Below, piece by piece: positions 24,084 through 37,100 of a DNA stretch of 64,000 nt (positions are counted from its first letter, which is position 1; every line of letters begins with the position of its first letter). The DNA is from Lycium barbarum (taxonomy: Eukaryota; Streptophyta; Magnoliopsida; Solanales; Solanaceae). The position numbers were made by a program, and so were the translations under genes. The notes beneath the pieces were generated by a model. It was not told where the DNA came from. It was given only the letters and a program-made list of their open reading frames with translations, and searched no databases. Location: the NCBI RefSeq assembly GCF_019175385.1, contig NC_083339.1:26317637-26381636 (forward strand). The letters are read 5' to 3'.

Positions 24084-24666
24084 GTTGATTTAAAAAGTTA
24101 AAGTTGGCATGCATGGTATCCGCCTAAAAAGGTAATCAGATATACAGGTTATCTATTTATCTCATGCTTATTTATTCTTATTTATGTTGTTATTCATGCC
24201 TTACATACTCAGTACACTGTTCGTACTGATGTCCCTTCTTGTGGATGCTGCACTCATGCCCGCAGGTATGCAGGGAGACGGATCAGATCCGTAGGTGCTT
24301 TATCAGCAGATTCCTAAGAGCACTCCACTTACTTCGGAGCTGCAGTGTATTGGTATTGGTCTTCATGGCCACTTGTATTCTATGTAGAGGCTCGTAGACA
24401 TATGTGTATAGTTAGATGTTTCATAATCCTACCGGTTCATATCATTGTATAACATTTTAGTAGCTTTGTCGGCTAGTGATGATAGACATAATCGTTGAAG
24501 ATTATATAGAGATGTGTCATTATGTTATGATATATGTCCTTACAGATGGTGATATCCATGAGCTATCTTTATGGTTTACCCAAGAATGTTTAGGAGATGT
24601 ATGTTTAAAGGTGCTCGGTGTGATAGCTCCGGGTGCTTGTCATGGCCCTCTAGTTGGGTCGTGACA

Positions 24667-25815
24667 GATAAAGTCTTACAATACAACTGTCTCGAAATAA
24701 GAGTAAGACAAGTAAAGGAAGAACATTCGGGCAATGGGCATCATCGTGCTCACCCTGGAATGACTCTACAACAACCTCGCCAATCAACTACGAGGGAAAA
24801 GAGCGGAACATGTCTAATACTCCGCATCTATAAAAGAATACAGCAAGTGCAGATCAGTACTGGCAGATATTATACGCCGACTAAGTATATCTAACATAAT
24901 TCAGATAATAAAGTAAGATAGGCAGATAAATCAGCAAGTATACACCAAACATAATCAAAACCAAGTACACGTCATCACCTAAGTAGAGCATCTAAACCCA
25001 ATTGTGCCAAGTCTCAATATGACCAATCCGAAACCAACATCACAAGTAAAACACCAAATCATCTCAATATTAGCCATGATGCAATGCAATGCAATAATGT
25101 ATGAATGCAATTGAATGCCATGCAATGCTGTGTACACATATACTCCGGACGGAATTATCGACATCTCGGTAGCACAACCCAAGGTGACTCGCGAAGTCTA
25201 AGTTCCATTCGTCCCGAATCTTTGCCCAATAGACAGAAGAGACCCCGGATCTTTGCCCACGGGGGGTTCTCACCAGCACCACCTTGGGGGACCCGCGGAG
25301 TCTATGCACTAACTCAATCCACGATTTCGGTACTAACATCGGATATCGAACTCTCACGTCACTCTCATTTAAAAACCGAGCCCAACTCATCACAGTATTT
25401 CATCAAGTACCAACAATGTATCAACAGTATATTATGAGAATGAAAGTGCATTCAATGCATGTATCATTATCAATAATCAGATCAATATCACAAGTACCAC
25501 CATAGGTATACCAACAACATATCAATGTCACAAGTACCAACATGGGTACGCCAACAATATATAAGTATTACAAGTACCAACGTGGGTACGCCAACTATAT
25601 CATGAAAGACTACACAAGTCATATGGAACTCTATCCTCGTATCAACGTCAATCCGTAAGATACTACAATATCACAATCAAGATGGAACAACAGATCCCAA
25701 TATCTACTCACAACACGTGGCATCAAGCCAACAAAATAGAACAAACAAGGCACAACACAACGGCGTGGCTAACCCCAATCACGCAACAGAGCCCAACCAA
25801 AGACAATATCCAACC
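24667..25815 (-). mobile_element. Solo LTR F1, segment 2
   Basis: Aligns with LTR F from about 29766 to 31045 (shared anchors: GTGCCAAGTCTCA, AATGCAATGCAATAAT, CGGACGGAAT, GACAATATCCA). Short repeats of CAAGTACCAACATGGGTACG occur at 25490-25590. Similarity to F stops at 25815, where LTR H begins. Confidence 0.7.
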
Positions 25816-25880
25816 CTAGTGAGCTCCTTTGCACTTGGGTTCATATAACCTTTCCAGAGAAGGTCAATCCCTGGTTGGAT

Positions 25881-25925
25881 TATACGTTCACTTATACGGA
25901 TTGTATAAGTGTCCGTATAACCAAC
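25881..25925 (+). repeat. Palindromic cassette in LTR H
   Basis: CACTTATAC (25890-25898) and GTATAAGTG (25904-25912) form perfect 9-base arms, followed by GTCCGTATAA. The same TTATACGG...CCGTATAA word recurs in LTR I. It lies 35-70 bases upstream of the H TATA box. Confidence 0.75.
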
Positions 25926-25958
25926 TCGGGTCACTTTTTCTAGATTTTTCTCTTTTTG

Positions 25959-25968
25959 TATATATATG
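25959..25968 (+). promoter_or_regulatory. TATA box of LTR H
   Basis: TATATATATG just downstream of the palindromic cassette. About 240 bases further on is AAAG|GTGAGT (26209), a perfect donor-like site. Confidence 0.5.
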
Positions 25969-27275
25969 ACCCAAGTTCATATTTTTCATTTCCCACATTC
26001 TCCACAACTCTTGGAAGCTCTAGAACATTGCCCACACCTTATCAACATAAATCCAAGAGAAACCAAAGATTAAATACCAAGAACCACGAGAATCAAGTGC
26101 AAAAGAGCTCATTAGGGTTGTAGAAGTCAAGATTTCCTTTGGTATTTAAGTTGGGGTTTCTCTCAAATGAAGTATATCCATCCAAAGTTCATCCTTATAT
26201 GATCAAAGGTGAGTTTTTACATTCATTTCATATTATTAAGAGTACTTGGTTGTTAAATGACTTGGATAAGGGAAGCAAGTAGAATATGAAACTCAAATAT
26301 GGATTTAATGATATTTTTGGGGTAGTAACTTAACTTGAATCATAATTCTTAGTATGCTATGAGTATAATATTGTTGTGGGTGGTACTAATGATGTTGAGG
26401 AAGCATTATATGTAAGTGAATATGGTGTTGTGTTGTAGTGATTGTTGTGGATGACTTTCAAAGAAAGTTTTGATAATTGAACAATGCTTAACTTGAAGAA
26501 GTCTATTGATTATGGTATTATGGGTGTTGCTATTGATGTTTAGGAGTTGTTCATTATATCGAGAAAGTTAACAAAACAAATGAATGCTGCCCAAATTCCG
26601 TTAGCTCCTAGTTGCTTTAGTTTAAACTTAAGCATGTCTTTAATGTCTTAACCTTAGTACGAATTCTCTTGAATGTAGAGTTGTGAGCTTGGAAGGAGAA
26701 CGTTTAGTCGTTAAGGAGACACAAAGGTATGTTAAGGCTAGTCCCTTTCTTTCAAAGGCATGACTCCTACATTACGATTTCCTCTATATTTCCATGACCT
26801 TCTTACATCTCAAAAGTTGAAAGTTAAAGATTCTTAAGAGCTTCTTATGAGAAAGAGATAAGATGTGTTTTATGATAATGATAATGATGATGATTCTATT
26901 TCTAGAGATTCCAAAAGCTTATGAATTGATGCTATTACGAGCTTAATGATCTTATTTCATAATTTCCTTGATGTTATTCATTGTTGGTCATCTCACCTCA
27001 TGATACTAGTTCCTTCAAGGTGAGACATAGCGATGATGATTATTCCATAATATAATCGGAGGTTACCGACCTTACGTCACTCTGATAGAGTTGTAGCTTT
27101 CACTTGGGCTCTCATGCATGATATTTATAGTATATGATGTTTATGGATACATGAGTATGTATATATGGGATATGGGAAAAGGTGAGGCGTTATATACGCA
27201 TAACCACCTGATCAGTTGGCATACTATGATATCGTCCCGGATACGGGATGCCCGGACGCGGGATATATGGATAAA

Positions 27276-27395
27276 TGGATCGGGCCGTTCGTTCCGCGAC
27301 AATATATAGATATATAATGAGTATATGGATAAATGGATCGGGCTGCACGTTCCGCTGCAATATATGATATTCTGGGTTGGGCTGCACGTTCCACA
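27276..27395 (+). repeat. Tandem units in LTR H
   Basis: Units of the GGATCGGGCTGCACGTTCC type with ATAT-rich spacers, matching the reverse complement of the array in LTR D. Confidence 0.7.
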
Positions 27396-27856
27396 ACATT
27401 AATGATGATGTATATATATGAATGTATGTATGAAAGGTGTTAAAGAAAGTTAACATGCATGACATCCGCCTTCAGAGGCAATCAGTGACAGGTTATCTAT
27501 TATCTCATACTTTCTTATTTCTCTATGATATTATTATTCGTGCCTTACATACTCAGTACATTATTCGTACTGACGTCCTTTCTTTTATGGACGCTGCGTT
27601 CATGCCCGCGGGTAGACAGGGAGACGGTCCATATTCCTAGGAGCTTATTTAGTAGATTTACAGGGGCACTCCACTACTCTGGAGTTGCAGCTTATTGGTA
27701 TATTCTTTTGTGTACATAAGGGGGCATGGCGGGGTCCTGTCCCGACCTTATAATTTTCAGTATTCCAGTTAGAGGCTCGTAGCCACATATGTGGGTAGTA
27801 GATGTCTTGTGATCTCTTTAGTGTATGCTTTGTATATCATTTTGTAGCCTCATGGG

Positions 27857-27859
<3 letters not shown>

Positions 27860-27887
<28 letters not shown>
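27860..27887. repeat. AT microsatellite in LTR H
   Basis: About 13 AT units. Confidence 0.9.
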
Positions 27888-28033
27888 TTTGGGAAGTAAT
27901 TGAAGGTTGTTCGATGATAAGTTTTGTCTTGAGAATTGTATTTAATCAGGATGAAGCAGTTAATAAAAGGAAAGGTGGTGCTCGGTAGGCTAGCTCTAGG
28001 TACCCGTCATGGCCCTCTAGCTGGTTCATGACA

Positions 28034-28830
28034 TTAGCAAGACTTACCACCAAGAGTTTTCTCCAATAATCTTCTAAAACTGTCCCCAAGAGCTCAATTT
28101 CCGAAATGGGAATAAATGATAGACTAAGGGCTTATTTAATACACATTTAACGAAATAATAGGCCCAATACCGCCACGGCTGCATCTGCGCCGCCACGGCG
28201 CCACCGCCTCAGTATCCTCCAGGACTGTCGGGGCGGTCTGGGAAAAAATGGGTTCTTTCGCCCCAGCGGTCATCCCACCGCAACAGCGGTGCCGCTGGGA
28301 CGGAATTGGTGCCGCTACAGCGGACACCAGGTACCAAAACCCAATAATTTTCCAAGTCTCAATCAAATCACTCCCAAGGCCATCTGCTCACATACCACAA
28401 ACATAGAAACACATAAAAACACGCTACGAACGCGCTCGTGGCCTCAGAATTTCCAACGGAGGTCTCGTTGACCGAGTCAACCCCCGATACCTCATTACAA
28501 ACTTCCCAACCCAAGTCCCAAAATGCATCCGAGTGCATTGGGAACCAAACCAGATATGCACACAAGTTCTAAACGACCATCCGGACCTCTTAAAATTAAT
28601 GGATTTCCAAAACATGTCTGTTTACCCTAAAGTCAACTTTGGGCCAACTCTTTTTTGTTCAAAGCTCATGTTTCACAAAAAGTCACTTGAATCAAGTCTA
28701 GACACCTCAGGAAGCGTGTCAACGGTCCCCTCGGGTCAAAATGAGCTAACAAAGCTTGAAAAAGGGTCAAAACGGCCGAAAATGCAACAACGACCAAACG
28801 GGCCATTAAATTTGTCAAGGGGTTAGTGCG
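28034..28830 (-). mobile_element. Solo LTR F1, segment 3
   Basis: Promoter end of the minus-strand LTR F1. A GC-rich cassette at 28165-28325 carries GCCGCCACGG, CAGCGGTGCCGC and GCCGCTACAGCGG words. The terminus GGTTAGTGCG at 28830 matches GGTGAGTGCA at the end of LTR F (32273). TTTGT at 28831-28835 repeats the five bases before 15810. Relative to F, several hundred bases around the H insertion are missing. Confidence 0.7.
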
Positions 28831-29498
28831 TTTGTTGAAGTTGGCGACTCTAAAATTGGTAGCTTCTGGTTCTTCTTTCTAGTGCTATTAAGGTGAAGTC
28901 TGCGTAGGTTAAGGCTCGTGGTGGGAATGATGATAAAAGGATCCGCCAGTTTGGTAATTTCAGTGGTTTGACTTCTAGGGGTTGGGGCCATGTGGGCAGG
29001 AGTCATCAGTACCACTTTGGCCGCCCCATTTAGTCAGCACTTCAGATTTCAGCTGATTGTCCTTCTGGGCCTAGTGGATTCAGTACCCGATATACTTTTC
29101 TAGGTCCTTACACTCGATCTGCAGATCGTGGAGGGTATTTCGGGTCTTCAATATCAGTGACTTAGCCCCAAGTGCCCAGATATTGTTATGCGTGTAAGTG
29201 ACTAAGGTAATTTTGCGAGTGAGTGTCCTAGACCTAAGCAGAGTTGAGATCAGCAGGGCTCTCAATTCCATACTCCCCGGACCCCAGCACCTTCAGTTAG
29301 TAAAGGTGGATCTTCAGGTAAGGGTGGTGCATAGACTAGTAGAGGCGGTTATCAGTCTGGGAGAAGTGGTCACCTGTCCGGTAGAGGCAGTTCTCAGACA
29401 GATAGAGGGGGAGTTCAGTCGAGTCAGGGTGGCCATGGAGGAACACAGTCCGAGGGCGGACGAGGTCATTGTTATGCTTTCCCTGGCAGGCCAGCGGC
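28831..29498 (+). pseudogene. gag: Element C gag, C-terminal part with zinc-knuckle remnant
   Basis: Continuation of the gag broken at 15809. In order it shows LATLKLVASGSSF (capsid end), RGGNDDKRIRQFGNFSG, a Ser/Gly/Arg-rich stretch, a decayed CCHC knuckle beginning PRYCYAC near 29180 (its His and last Cys lie in shifted frame), and GHCYAFPGRP, which precedes the protease in this lineage. Several stops and frameshifts. It ends at LTR F, so the protease and the rest of pol are not in the window. The longest ORF here (29198-29581) is in a wrong frame. Confidence 0.75.
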
Positions 29499-32273
29499 TG
29501 TCACGGCCAATTTTAGGATCGTTTGGGCACCTACCATTCCTCATCTTGGTAAGACAACCCTTAACCCAAACAAATTCATAAACAAGTAAATAACGAAATT
29601 CATTATCTTTCAAGATATATTATAATCAAAAGCGAAAGTCAAACCAATATATATAAAGGAAATATCAGAAGTGTTTACAATAATTTAATAGATACACTGA
29701 CTCCTTTTCCCATGACCTAGTCTAGACTAGTACAAGAACGACTAAGATTTGAACACTGGATACAACAATAAGTCTAAGACTCAACCTTCATCTCGAAATG
29801 AGAATGATGGAGGCCTTCAAGATAGGCACCGTACATCTTCTGCAAAACTCTAATCAATTAATAACCTGAAAAACTCTACACCCCAAAAAGGGTGGAGCAA
29901 GAGTAGTATTAGTACAGCACTAGTACTGGTAAGCATCATAGGCTGACAATGGTTATAATGGCATAACGGTAATAGAATCTACAAATAGGTATGGTAGAAA
30001 AAACTAAGCCAATAGTACACATCACCTACCACTTGCCTCAACAACTAAAAGATTCTTATTTTCACTAACTCATCCTTAGGGATTAATTTTCTTAACTTAC
30101 ATTATACTCCCTTCTAACTCATCTAACATACAATAGACAATTTGGCTCACATATCACAAGTCAACTACCATTGCACTATCTATTCTTAGTATCAGGAAGT
30201 TATCTCGTCGATCTGATATTCATTAGTCACTTAAATTTAGGAATCCAACAAGGCTAACTAGTATCAAATATAAGTTATTCAAGAGCATGGCCTATGGTTA
30301 TAGCAACTAAACCTAACTGTGCCAAGTCTCAGTATAGCAATCCAAATCATTACATCATAACAATCAACAGAAACCAATATACAATGCAATGCAATAATCT
30401 ATGTAGGATGAATGCAATGCATATGCAGCTTTGTACAACATGTCCCGGACGGAATGACTCCACATCTCGGCGATCATGACCCATAGTAGACCCGCAAAGT
30501 CCATGTACCACTCACTCCGAAATATGACCTCGGATCACGAGCACACTCTCACGATGCCAGCAAAGACCTCGGGCATTAGACACTCCATCGTTCTAGGCAA
30601 GAAACCTCAAGCAACGAACACTCATCTCTCTTTTACGCTCTCCGGCAAAAACCTCGGAGGCTACACTCTCTTACATATCATCATCAGTACCAGAACCATG
30701 CATATGTCAATGTATCATGGAAATTCGTATGAATATGATGAAATGTGATATCAACAACCAATGTAATCTGAAACGGTACCACACATGGTACACAAGTAAC
30801 ATCAATAGTAAGGCTACACAATAAGCCACAATGAATCACCATTCTCATCTTAGTATCGAACGAGTAAGTACCGCAATATCAAATCCATGATATATCACTA
30901 GCAATAATTACCAGTGTCTTAGCGTGTCAACAAACCAACAAGTAAATAGATCAAGATGAGTCAACAGCACAACGGGGTAGCTAGCCCCAAGTCATACAAC
31001 AAGGCCCAACCTAAGACAATATCCATCCCAACTTCGTACCCGACTGCTTACATGCATTCTCTGACAATATCATCTAAACATACGCTTCGCTAATTGAAGT
31101 CTCACCATAAGGTAATCATAAACTCACAACGATCTTAGTATTACACAATAACCATGAATTCTTACACACTACCGATCTAACGTATCCTTTCCAATCTCCA
31201 AGACTCTATACATGCATTCTCTGTTTCATCTAACACTCGTATATGAAAATCTAACCGGAGTCTACCACAAGAGGGAAGCCGTAACCTACCTCAGGGCTAA
31301 ACAAGTGCGCGAACATCCACTTGGATTCTATCTTCCATCTCTATAGTGAACTTATAGGACCGGAAGGTCTAAGAAGGATGGATGCATTCGAGGAAGTAAC
31401 AATTGAGGAATTTGGGGTTATAGGGGTAGAATCTTCATTTCTAAAATACTCAATTTAGATTCTTGATTATTGCTATTTCACCTCTTTCATGGAAAACAAG
31501 GTTTTACCTAAGTCAAACTTACCTTACTACCTCACATAAGTCATTATTAGCCTCTAACAAATTAACCCACTTAGGAAATAGAATGACTTAAACTTAGAAC
31601 TTGTTATTTAGTCTAGGGTTGCAATACAAGAGCTATCTTCAAGTTACTAATTGTTCTAGGTTAATCATCACCACATTTTCCCAAAGGTCCCATAAGATAA
31701 GGAAAAAAACCCTTATTTGATGCTCTAATATAATCATAAATGGTGCAAGAAGAAAGAGGGGATTAAAGGAATATGAAATGAGGGATTTTAAAGGGTTTAC
31801 CTTCCCAACATTTAAGTCTCTAGCGCTAAAATTTGCTCTTAATGGTGGCTGCTGATTTGGGGAAATGAATATTAGGTCAAGTCAATAAATGGGCTTTAAA
31901 TAGGGAAATAACTGCCCGTCAACCGCTATGGTGGTCTAGCGGTCGTTATGACGACACAGCTTCAGCTTTAACCCCACCACTAGGGTGGTCCTTCAATGAT
32001 TCTATAGCTCTACTTCGGTGGAACTTCCTGCCACTGTTGCACCATCGCTAGGGCGGAAGGACTGTCGCTATGACAGTATGACTAGGCTCGATGACCCTAT
32101 CGGATATTTTACTGACAATTCACTTGACTGGTCTGATTAAGTTGGCGACTTTTAAAAGCTCAATGAACTGAAAATGTTTTAAGAGGGCCAAGGCTACGAA
32201 TTTCCCGAAAGTCACAGTAACGACGAAATGAATCATTGTATTAGATACCAATTAAACACGAACGGTGAGTGCA
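29499..32273 (-). repeat. LTR F (2775 bp), same family as C, F1 and F2
   Basis: Bounded by TGTCACGGCC at 29499 and GGTGAGTGCA at 32273. It inserts after the GCGGC of the gag tail (29494-29498), but GCGGC does not follow 32273, so it is not a clean solo LTR; it may be a 3' LTR whose interior is lost. On the minus strand: GC word cassette (31910-32090), TATA-like CTATTTAAAG (31894-31903), perfect GTAAGT donor match (31517-31522). Repeated CCTCGG words at 30530-30660. Confidence 0.75.
31910..32090 (-). repeat. GC-rich word cassette in LTR F
   Basis: Words such as CCGCTATGGTGG, CTAGCGGTCG, CACTAGGGTGG, CGCTAGGGCGG and GTCGCTATGAC recur on both strands in an AT-rich LTR, directly upstream of the minus-strand TATA-like site. 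Confidence 0.6.
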
Positions 32274-33093
32274 GGCAAAGACACAAAGAATGGTATGCAC
32301 ATGAAATGGACTTTGCAGTCGAACTAGCAGAAGTCAAAGGTATTCATTATTTGTCAGTAACAAGAAATATGTACTACAACATAACAAAATTAGGTCACTG
32401 AAATAGACGAAAAATCCTCGATTGATTTGGAACAACTTATTTTGCGGGAATCTGTGCCAGCCATAAAATGAGTATTTATCAGCTCGAATGATAAATGGCA
32501 CGGAAGAAGTAACGCTCAACTTAACTATTTTTCAAAAACTACACTATCGCTCCCATCTGGACTTTATCGGTAAGGATCTTCATACACGAAATTAACCCTG
32601 GAAACTTGTAATTTGAGATGGCTCGGCTAATATTTCATGAGGAAATTTGAAAGGGTAATAACTCAAGGAATCGGGTTTTGGTTGATGAACTTCATGGGTG
32701 TTGATAAATTGGAATACACCACTTGACTAATGTTAGAATAACACTTGCATCAAATATTGCATGGTTAGTGCATAGATTTGAACCATGGAACTTGACCATA
32801 GCAAAGAATTTTTGTTTTTGAAAAAGGGTGTTTGGCATTCATCAATTTGGGGGTTGTTTGTTGCTAGAAATTGTTTTCTATAGGTTGTAAACATCATGCA
32901 TGCTTGATATCTGCTCGATCCGTACCTAAAAACAAGTTTTTTTTTTTTTGAGTAAAAAATCAAAGTTGAATTCTGAAATTTTTTGATCTTATGCGAAGAA
33001 GATGAGACCGCTGCAGCATCTAGTCAACCGCTACAGCGACCTCGCTGTGGCACTCAGGCCTGTGCAGAAGCGATGTTGGGAGGAATTGGGTAT
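32274..33093. other. Unclassified stretch between LTR F and element J
   Basis: AT-rich, no domain recognised in any frame. Its right end (33006-33060) has a CCGCTGCAG / CCGCTACAGCG cassette like those of F-type LTR promoters, so element J seems to have inserted into another LTR of that kind. A T run lies at 32938-32950. Confidence 0.4.
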
Positions 33094-33925
33094 TGTTGGC
33101 ACCTAATTTTTGACCTCCCATAATTTACTTTAATTACTCAGAGTCCGTGGAAAATAAATAAAATAAGCTATGCACCTTAAAGGGTTTAAATAAGTTTTAT
33201 AAATTGTTCAGAACAATATTTTGTTCCTTTAAATTGATGAAAGGTTTTTTTCATGATATCAAAAAGTTTCTTAGAAATTAATTGGTATTTGTATGACATT
33301 TATAAGATACTTAGTTGATTTAATCAAAGAGAAAAAGGTCATTTTTTTAAAATAATAATCATTATTTAATTGTTAAAATTGACAAAAATCAAAATTAGCA
33401 AATACTTTATTCCCTTTAATCCATCTAGTTTGAGTAATTTAAATAATTGATTATTTCATCCCTTTAATTTTTAATTTTATTAATTGTGTGATTTGTCAAA
33501 GTTTATTTATAATTATCTATAAATATTTTAATTAGTTAATTAAGTGGTCCTTCTTTTGATGTTTAAATTATTTAATTATTTTTGTTATGGCCACAATTAA
33601 TTTGACCAATTCATGGTTCAAGGAAATGGGTTCATTTTTGTAAAATTTTCCTCTTAATGACCTTGATTGAAATAACCAAATTCATTGGCTTAAATTAATC
33701 AAGGTTATTAATGCAATTTAATTTTTAAACATGCTAAGTAGGCCAAATATGGCCACAATTGAAATAACCTGCTAAATTAAATCAATTAAGGCCATATTTG
33801 TCCATAATTGAAATAATTAGATGGATCAGAATCCATTAGGGTCATGTTCGCAATTTTAGGCCCATTAACACAATTTGGCCAACTTTTAAACTATTTTAAT
33901 ATAATAATTATGTCCTAATTTTATC

Positions 33926-33933
33926 TATAAATA
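33926..33933 (+). promoter_or_regulatory. TATA-like box in LTR J
   Basis: TATAAATA about 830 bases into the LTR, followed within 130 bases by a cluster of GTATAC words. A promoter role is a guess from sequence alone. Confidence 0.35.
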
Positions 33934-33974
33934 AAGTATCATCAATTTTAATCTTTATTTAATTATCTCTTATA

Positions 33975-34055
33975 TATGTACCAGGTAAACATATATATGT
34001 ATACACAAGATATACATATACATGTATACACTTAGTATACATATATAAGTATACA
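33975..34055. repeat. GTATAC palindrome cluster 1 in LTR J
   Basis: TATGTATACACAAGATATAC, ACATGTATACACTTAGTATAC and AAGTATAC in about 80 bases. The inverted copy has a similar cluster at 58550-58610. Confidence 0.7.
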
Positions 34056-34152
34056 AAAGAAAGGGCTTTTAATACCTTGAGGTCTGGATCGAGTCCAGCC
34101 CAAACCAGGCTAGGACCCGAACCAAACCACTTAATAATGTTAAAGGGTTAAT

Positions 34153-34170
34153 CCCCCCCCCCCCCCCCCC
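34153..34170 (+). repeat. Homopolymer of 18 C
   Basis: Uninterrupted C tract in LTR J. Confidence 0.9.
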
Positions 34171-37100
34171 TTTAATTTCATTTTCCCATTTTCAGAAAAA
34201 TCCCACCCCCACCCCGTTTCTATCTCTTCCTCTTCGGTGTAACCCTAATCGCCGCCTCATGTTTCCCTCTTCTCTATCCGCGAAAAATGGCAAAAAGATA
34301 GGTTTTAGCAGATGTACGCAGCTTTTATATGTCTATTGTGGTGAAAACATTTAATATTTCACTCGAATTCACAATTTTTAATCCAAACATGGTAATGAAT
34401 AGTATTTTTTCTTTATTTCACTTTATTATTCTGTGATTTACATGATTTGTTATTGTACCTTGCTTGATTTCCATTGGTTGGGTTTTAAAAGGTTGGATCG
34501 AACCAAATGAGGTTCAGATCTGGTCGTTCATATGTTTGAGAAGTCATTTGAGTCGTAGATCCGATTTGAAATGTTCATTTTAGGGAAATATGTTTGTCCC
34601 ACATCGAGGGTTAACCCTATCACACATAGGAGGTCTCTTTTGGAGAAAAAAAGTCTGAGTTTTTAGAGTTAAAAGTTTTAAAAGAGTTTCAGAGTTTAGA
34701 AAATTGGGGAAATTTAAAGGTATGCTGAAACTTCGAATTTCAAGCCTATATTAGTAAAAAAATAAATTACGACTTCACTAGTTTGAGGTCTTTCTGAGTT
34801 TAAAATTTTTATTTTTTCTTTTGCTTTGAGTTTTTGTGGCTAAGTGTGGTCTTGGAAGCACAAAAGGGTTTTTGAAATTCATTTTTGACCAAGGCTGCAC
34901 CATTAAAAGGTAATATTCTATCCTTTATTTATTTATTTTGGTACTGCTTAGTATGTTTCTATGATAGTGGCTTGTTGATGTAAGTTGATTGCTATGTTGC
35001 CTTTTGGTTCAATTAAATGATTGTACTGTTGGGTGTTGTTAAGATTTATTAGCTTGCTTAGATGTGGAGATTACTTCCTTTATGTTCAAAGTATATGTTT
35101 GGAATTAGTAAGTGATTATTGATATAGACTGAGTGTATCAGTTTCAAATAATGTATTGTTTGTTTAGATATGGTTGAAACATACTTCATATGCTCTTTTG
35201 GATGTTGAGGTTTCCTATTTTGGTTGTTCAATACTTAAATAGGATAAGAATGTGATCATATGAGTCATGATAGTAATTTAGTGAACTTTTAAATTAACAT
35301 TGATCCTATTTGAATGTAGTAGAACATTAAGCTATTGTGATGATCTATTTGAAGCATTTTAAGGCAGATTGCTTTTTCTTGAATAAGACTATGACATTTT
35401 GATTTCCTAAGTCTGTTCTTTTCATAGGTATGTATACTTGTTTAATGTCAACTAGATAACATGAAGTTATGATTGGGATAAAAAAATTAGAAAAGGTCAT
35501 GATCAGGTTATAACAAAGCTTAAGGAACCTAGGCATGTTTATAAGAGTCTTTGGTGAGTGTTTAAGGCATTTAGATTTAGGGGTCTGTTTGCATTTGTAT
35601 GGGTTTGAAACTTCCTAAGTCTGTTTCAATGTGCTTGAATTAGTCAAATAACTCTGAATAGTTATATGTTATGCATTTAAAGAAGCAATGTCTTAGAATA
35701 TTATAGAGAAGTCTAAAAAAAATGAAGTTTTGGGATTCAACTTCATTCATGAGATAACAGGTTCTTAAATGGTCCATTAGGAGCTAATAAAGGTCCATAA
35801 AGTTGTAGAGATCATTTTAAAATGAAGTAGAATACCTATATGCCATTAGCAGGATTATGTGCCGTGTTTGTTTCATTTAAATAGAATTCATCCTTGACAT
35901 TCATATTATCAGATTTTCTCTTTTTATATCTAATCCATGCTTGAATTTTCAAAAAAAGTTTAAGAGGATTAAAAAGATGGTTTGAGTCCTGATATGCCCT
36001 TAACCACTTGAAAATGATTAATCAATTGGAAAAGGAGTTGTTTTGAACCTGGAGGTTGATGTTTAGTCTGAACTTAAGCTTTTAAGTATTTAAATGTTCA
36101 ACTTTCTCAAATGTTAGTTCGCTTTACATAATTAGGACCCTAAACTGAGTTTATTAGAAGTTGTTAACTTATGTGATCCATTAGAGGTCTAGAGGAAATT
36201 CAGTTTAAGGCGGAGCAATGTCAACATACTCTTTTCCTTAAGTTCTTGGTGATTGCCATCAGGTATGAGAATAAGGTAAAGGAGGCTGGGGTTGTCTTGG
36301 GATAGTAAAAGGTGAGCTTAGGCATGAACTGGAGGTAGTGACCAGTGGAGCCTTTGATCCCTTTTTACTGAAAGTAAGGTTCAGGAAAGGGATGGGGAGG
36401 TGATGACCTCACCCTATCATGTTTCCTCTTTCAGGACCCTGAGGCTTCCTTGTCTTCCTAGATCTTGTTATCATGACTGTGGGGGTTCATTGATACCTTA
36501 GGATTGGTCAAGGATGGTTTGTCATGCCTTGGGGGAATTCCTGGGATCTCATGTTGTTTAAAACTAAGTCAAAACAAAGGGGTAAGTGTCTGTCACATCT
36601 TTGTCATGATTAAGGGGGTCAAAACGGCCATTAACTAAGTCCTAAAAAGGTAAGTTACTCACTTAGTGTCTGAATTCATGTTTCCCTTTTTTAGAAGTTT
36701 ATTTTGTCTTCTTTTTTATTTGCTTCCTAAGGAATATGTTTAAAGCAGGTGATGCATTTATGTGTGGACTTGGTCATGTGAATGTACTAATTTTTTTTTT
36801 TAACTTAAGGAAAAAGCATTTAGTTAATCCAAGATTGGTAAGAACCTTTATTTCTTGAACCTAAACTGTGACACCTAGACTTCAGTGGGCATTGTGATAT
36901 AACTTAGATTAAAAAGATAAAATTATGATATGTCTAGTAAAGGGTTTGATCCTATGCTATTAGTGTTTTAAAATCCTGTCATGTATAAAATCATGGAGAT
37001 GAAACAATTGCCTACTATATCTGTGTCTGTGTTCTAACAAATGAATAGTGTTAGGCTGGAATTGGTTTGATGTTATTATTTGGGGACATGATTGAATACT

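Larger units (their letters stand above)
25816..28033 (+). repeat. LTR H fragment, inserted in F1
   Basis: Plus-strand LTR of the D/E/I group, ending CTAGCTGGTTCATGACA at 28033. The first roughly 300 bases expected by comparison with E are missing. It holds a palindromic cassette (25881-25925), TATA box (25959-25968), GTGAGT donor-like site (26209-26214), GTATGT block (26727-26732), TTACGTCA block (27072-27079) and a 41-bp-type unit array (27276-27395). No interior or partner LTR is present. Confidence 0.75.

Noticed and set aside
29198..29581. ORF of 127 codons as a coding gene
   Set aside because: It reads element C gag in a wrong frame and runs into LTR F; the gag motifs are in other frames.
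29499..32273. LTR F as a clean solo LTR
   Set aside because: The five bases before it (GCGGC) are not repeated after 32273.
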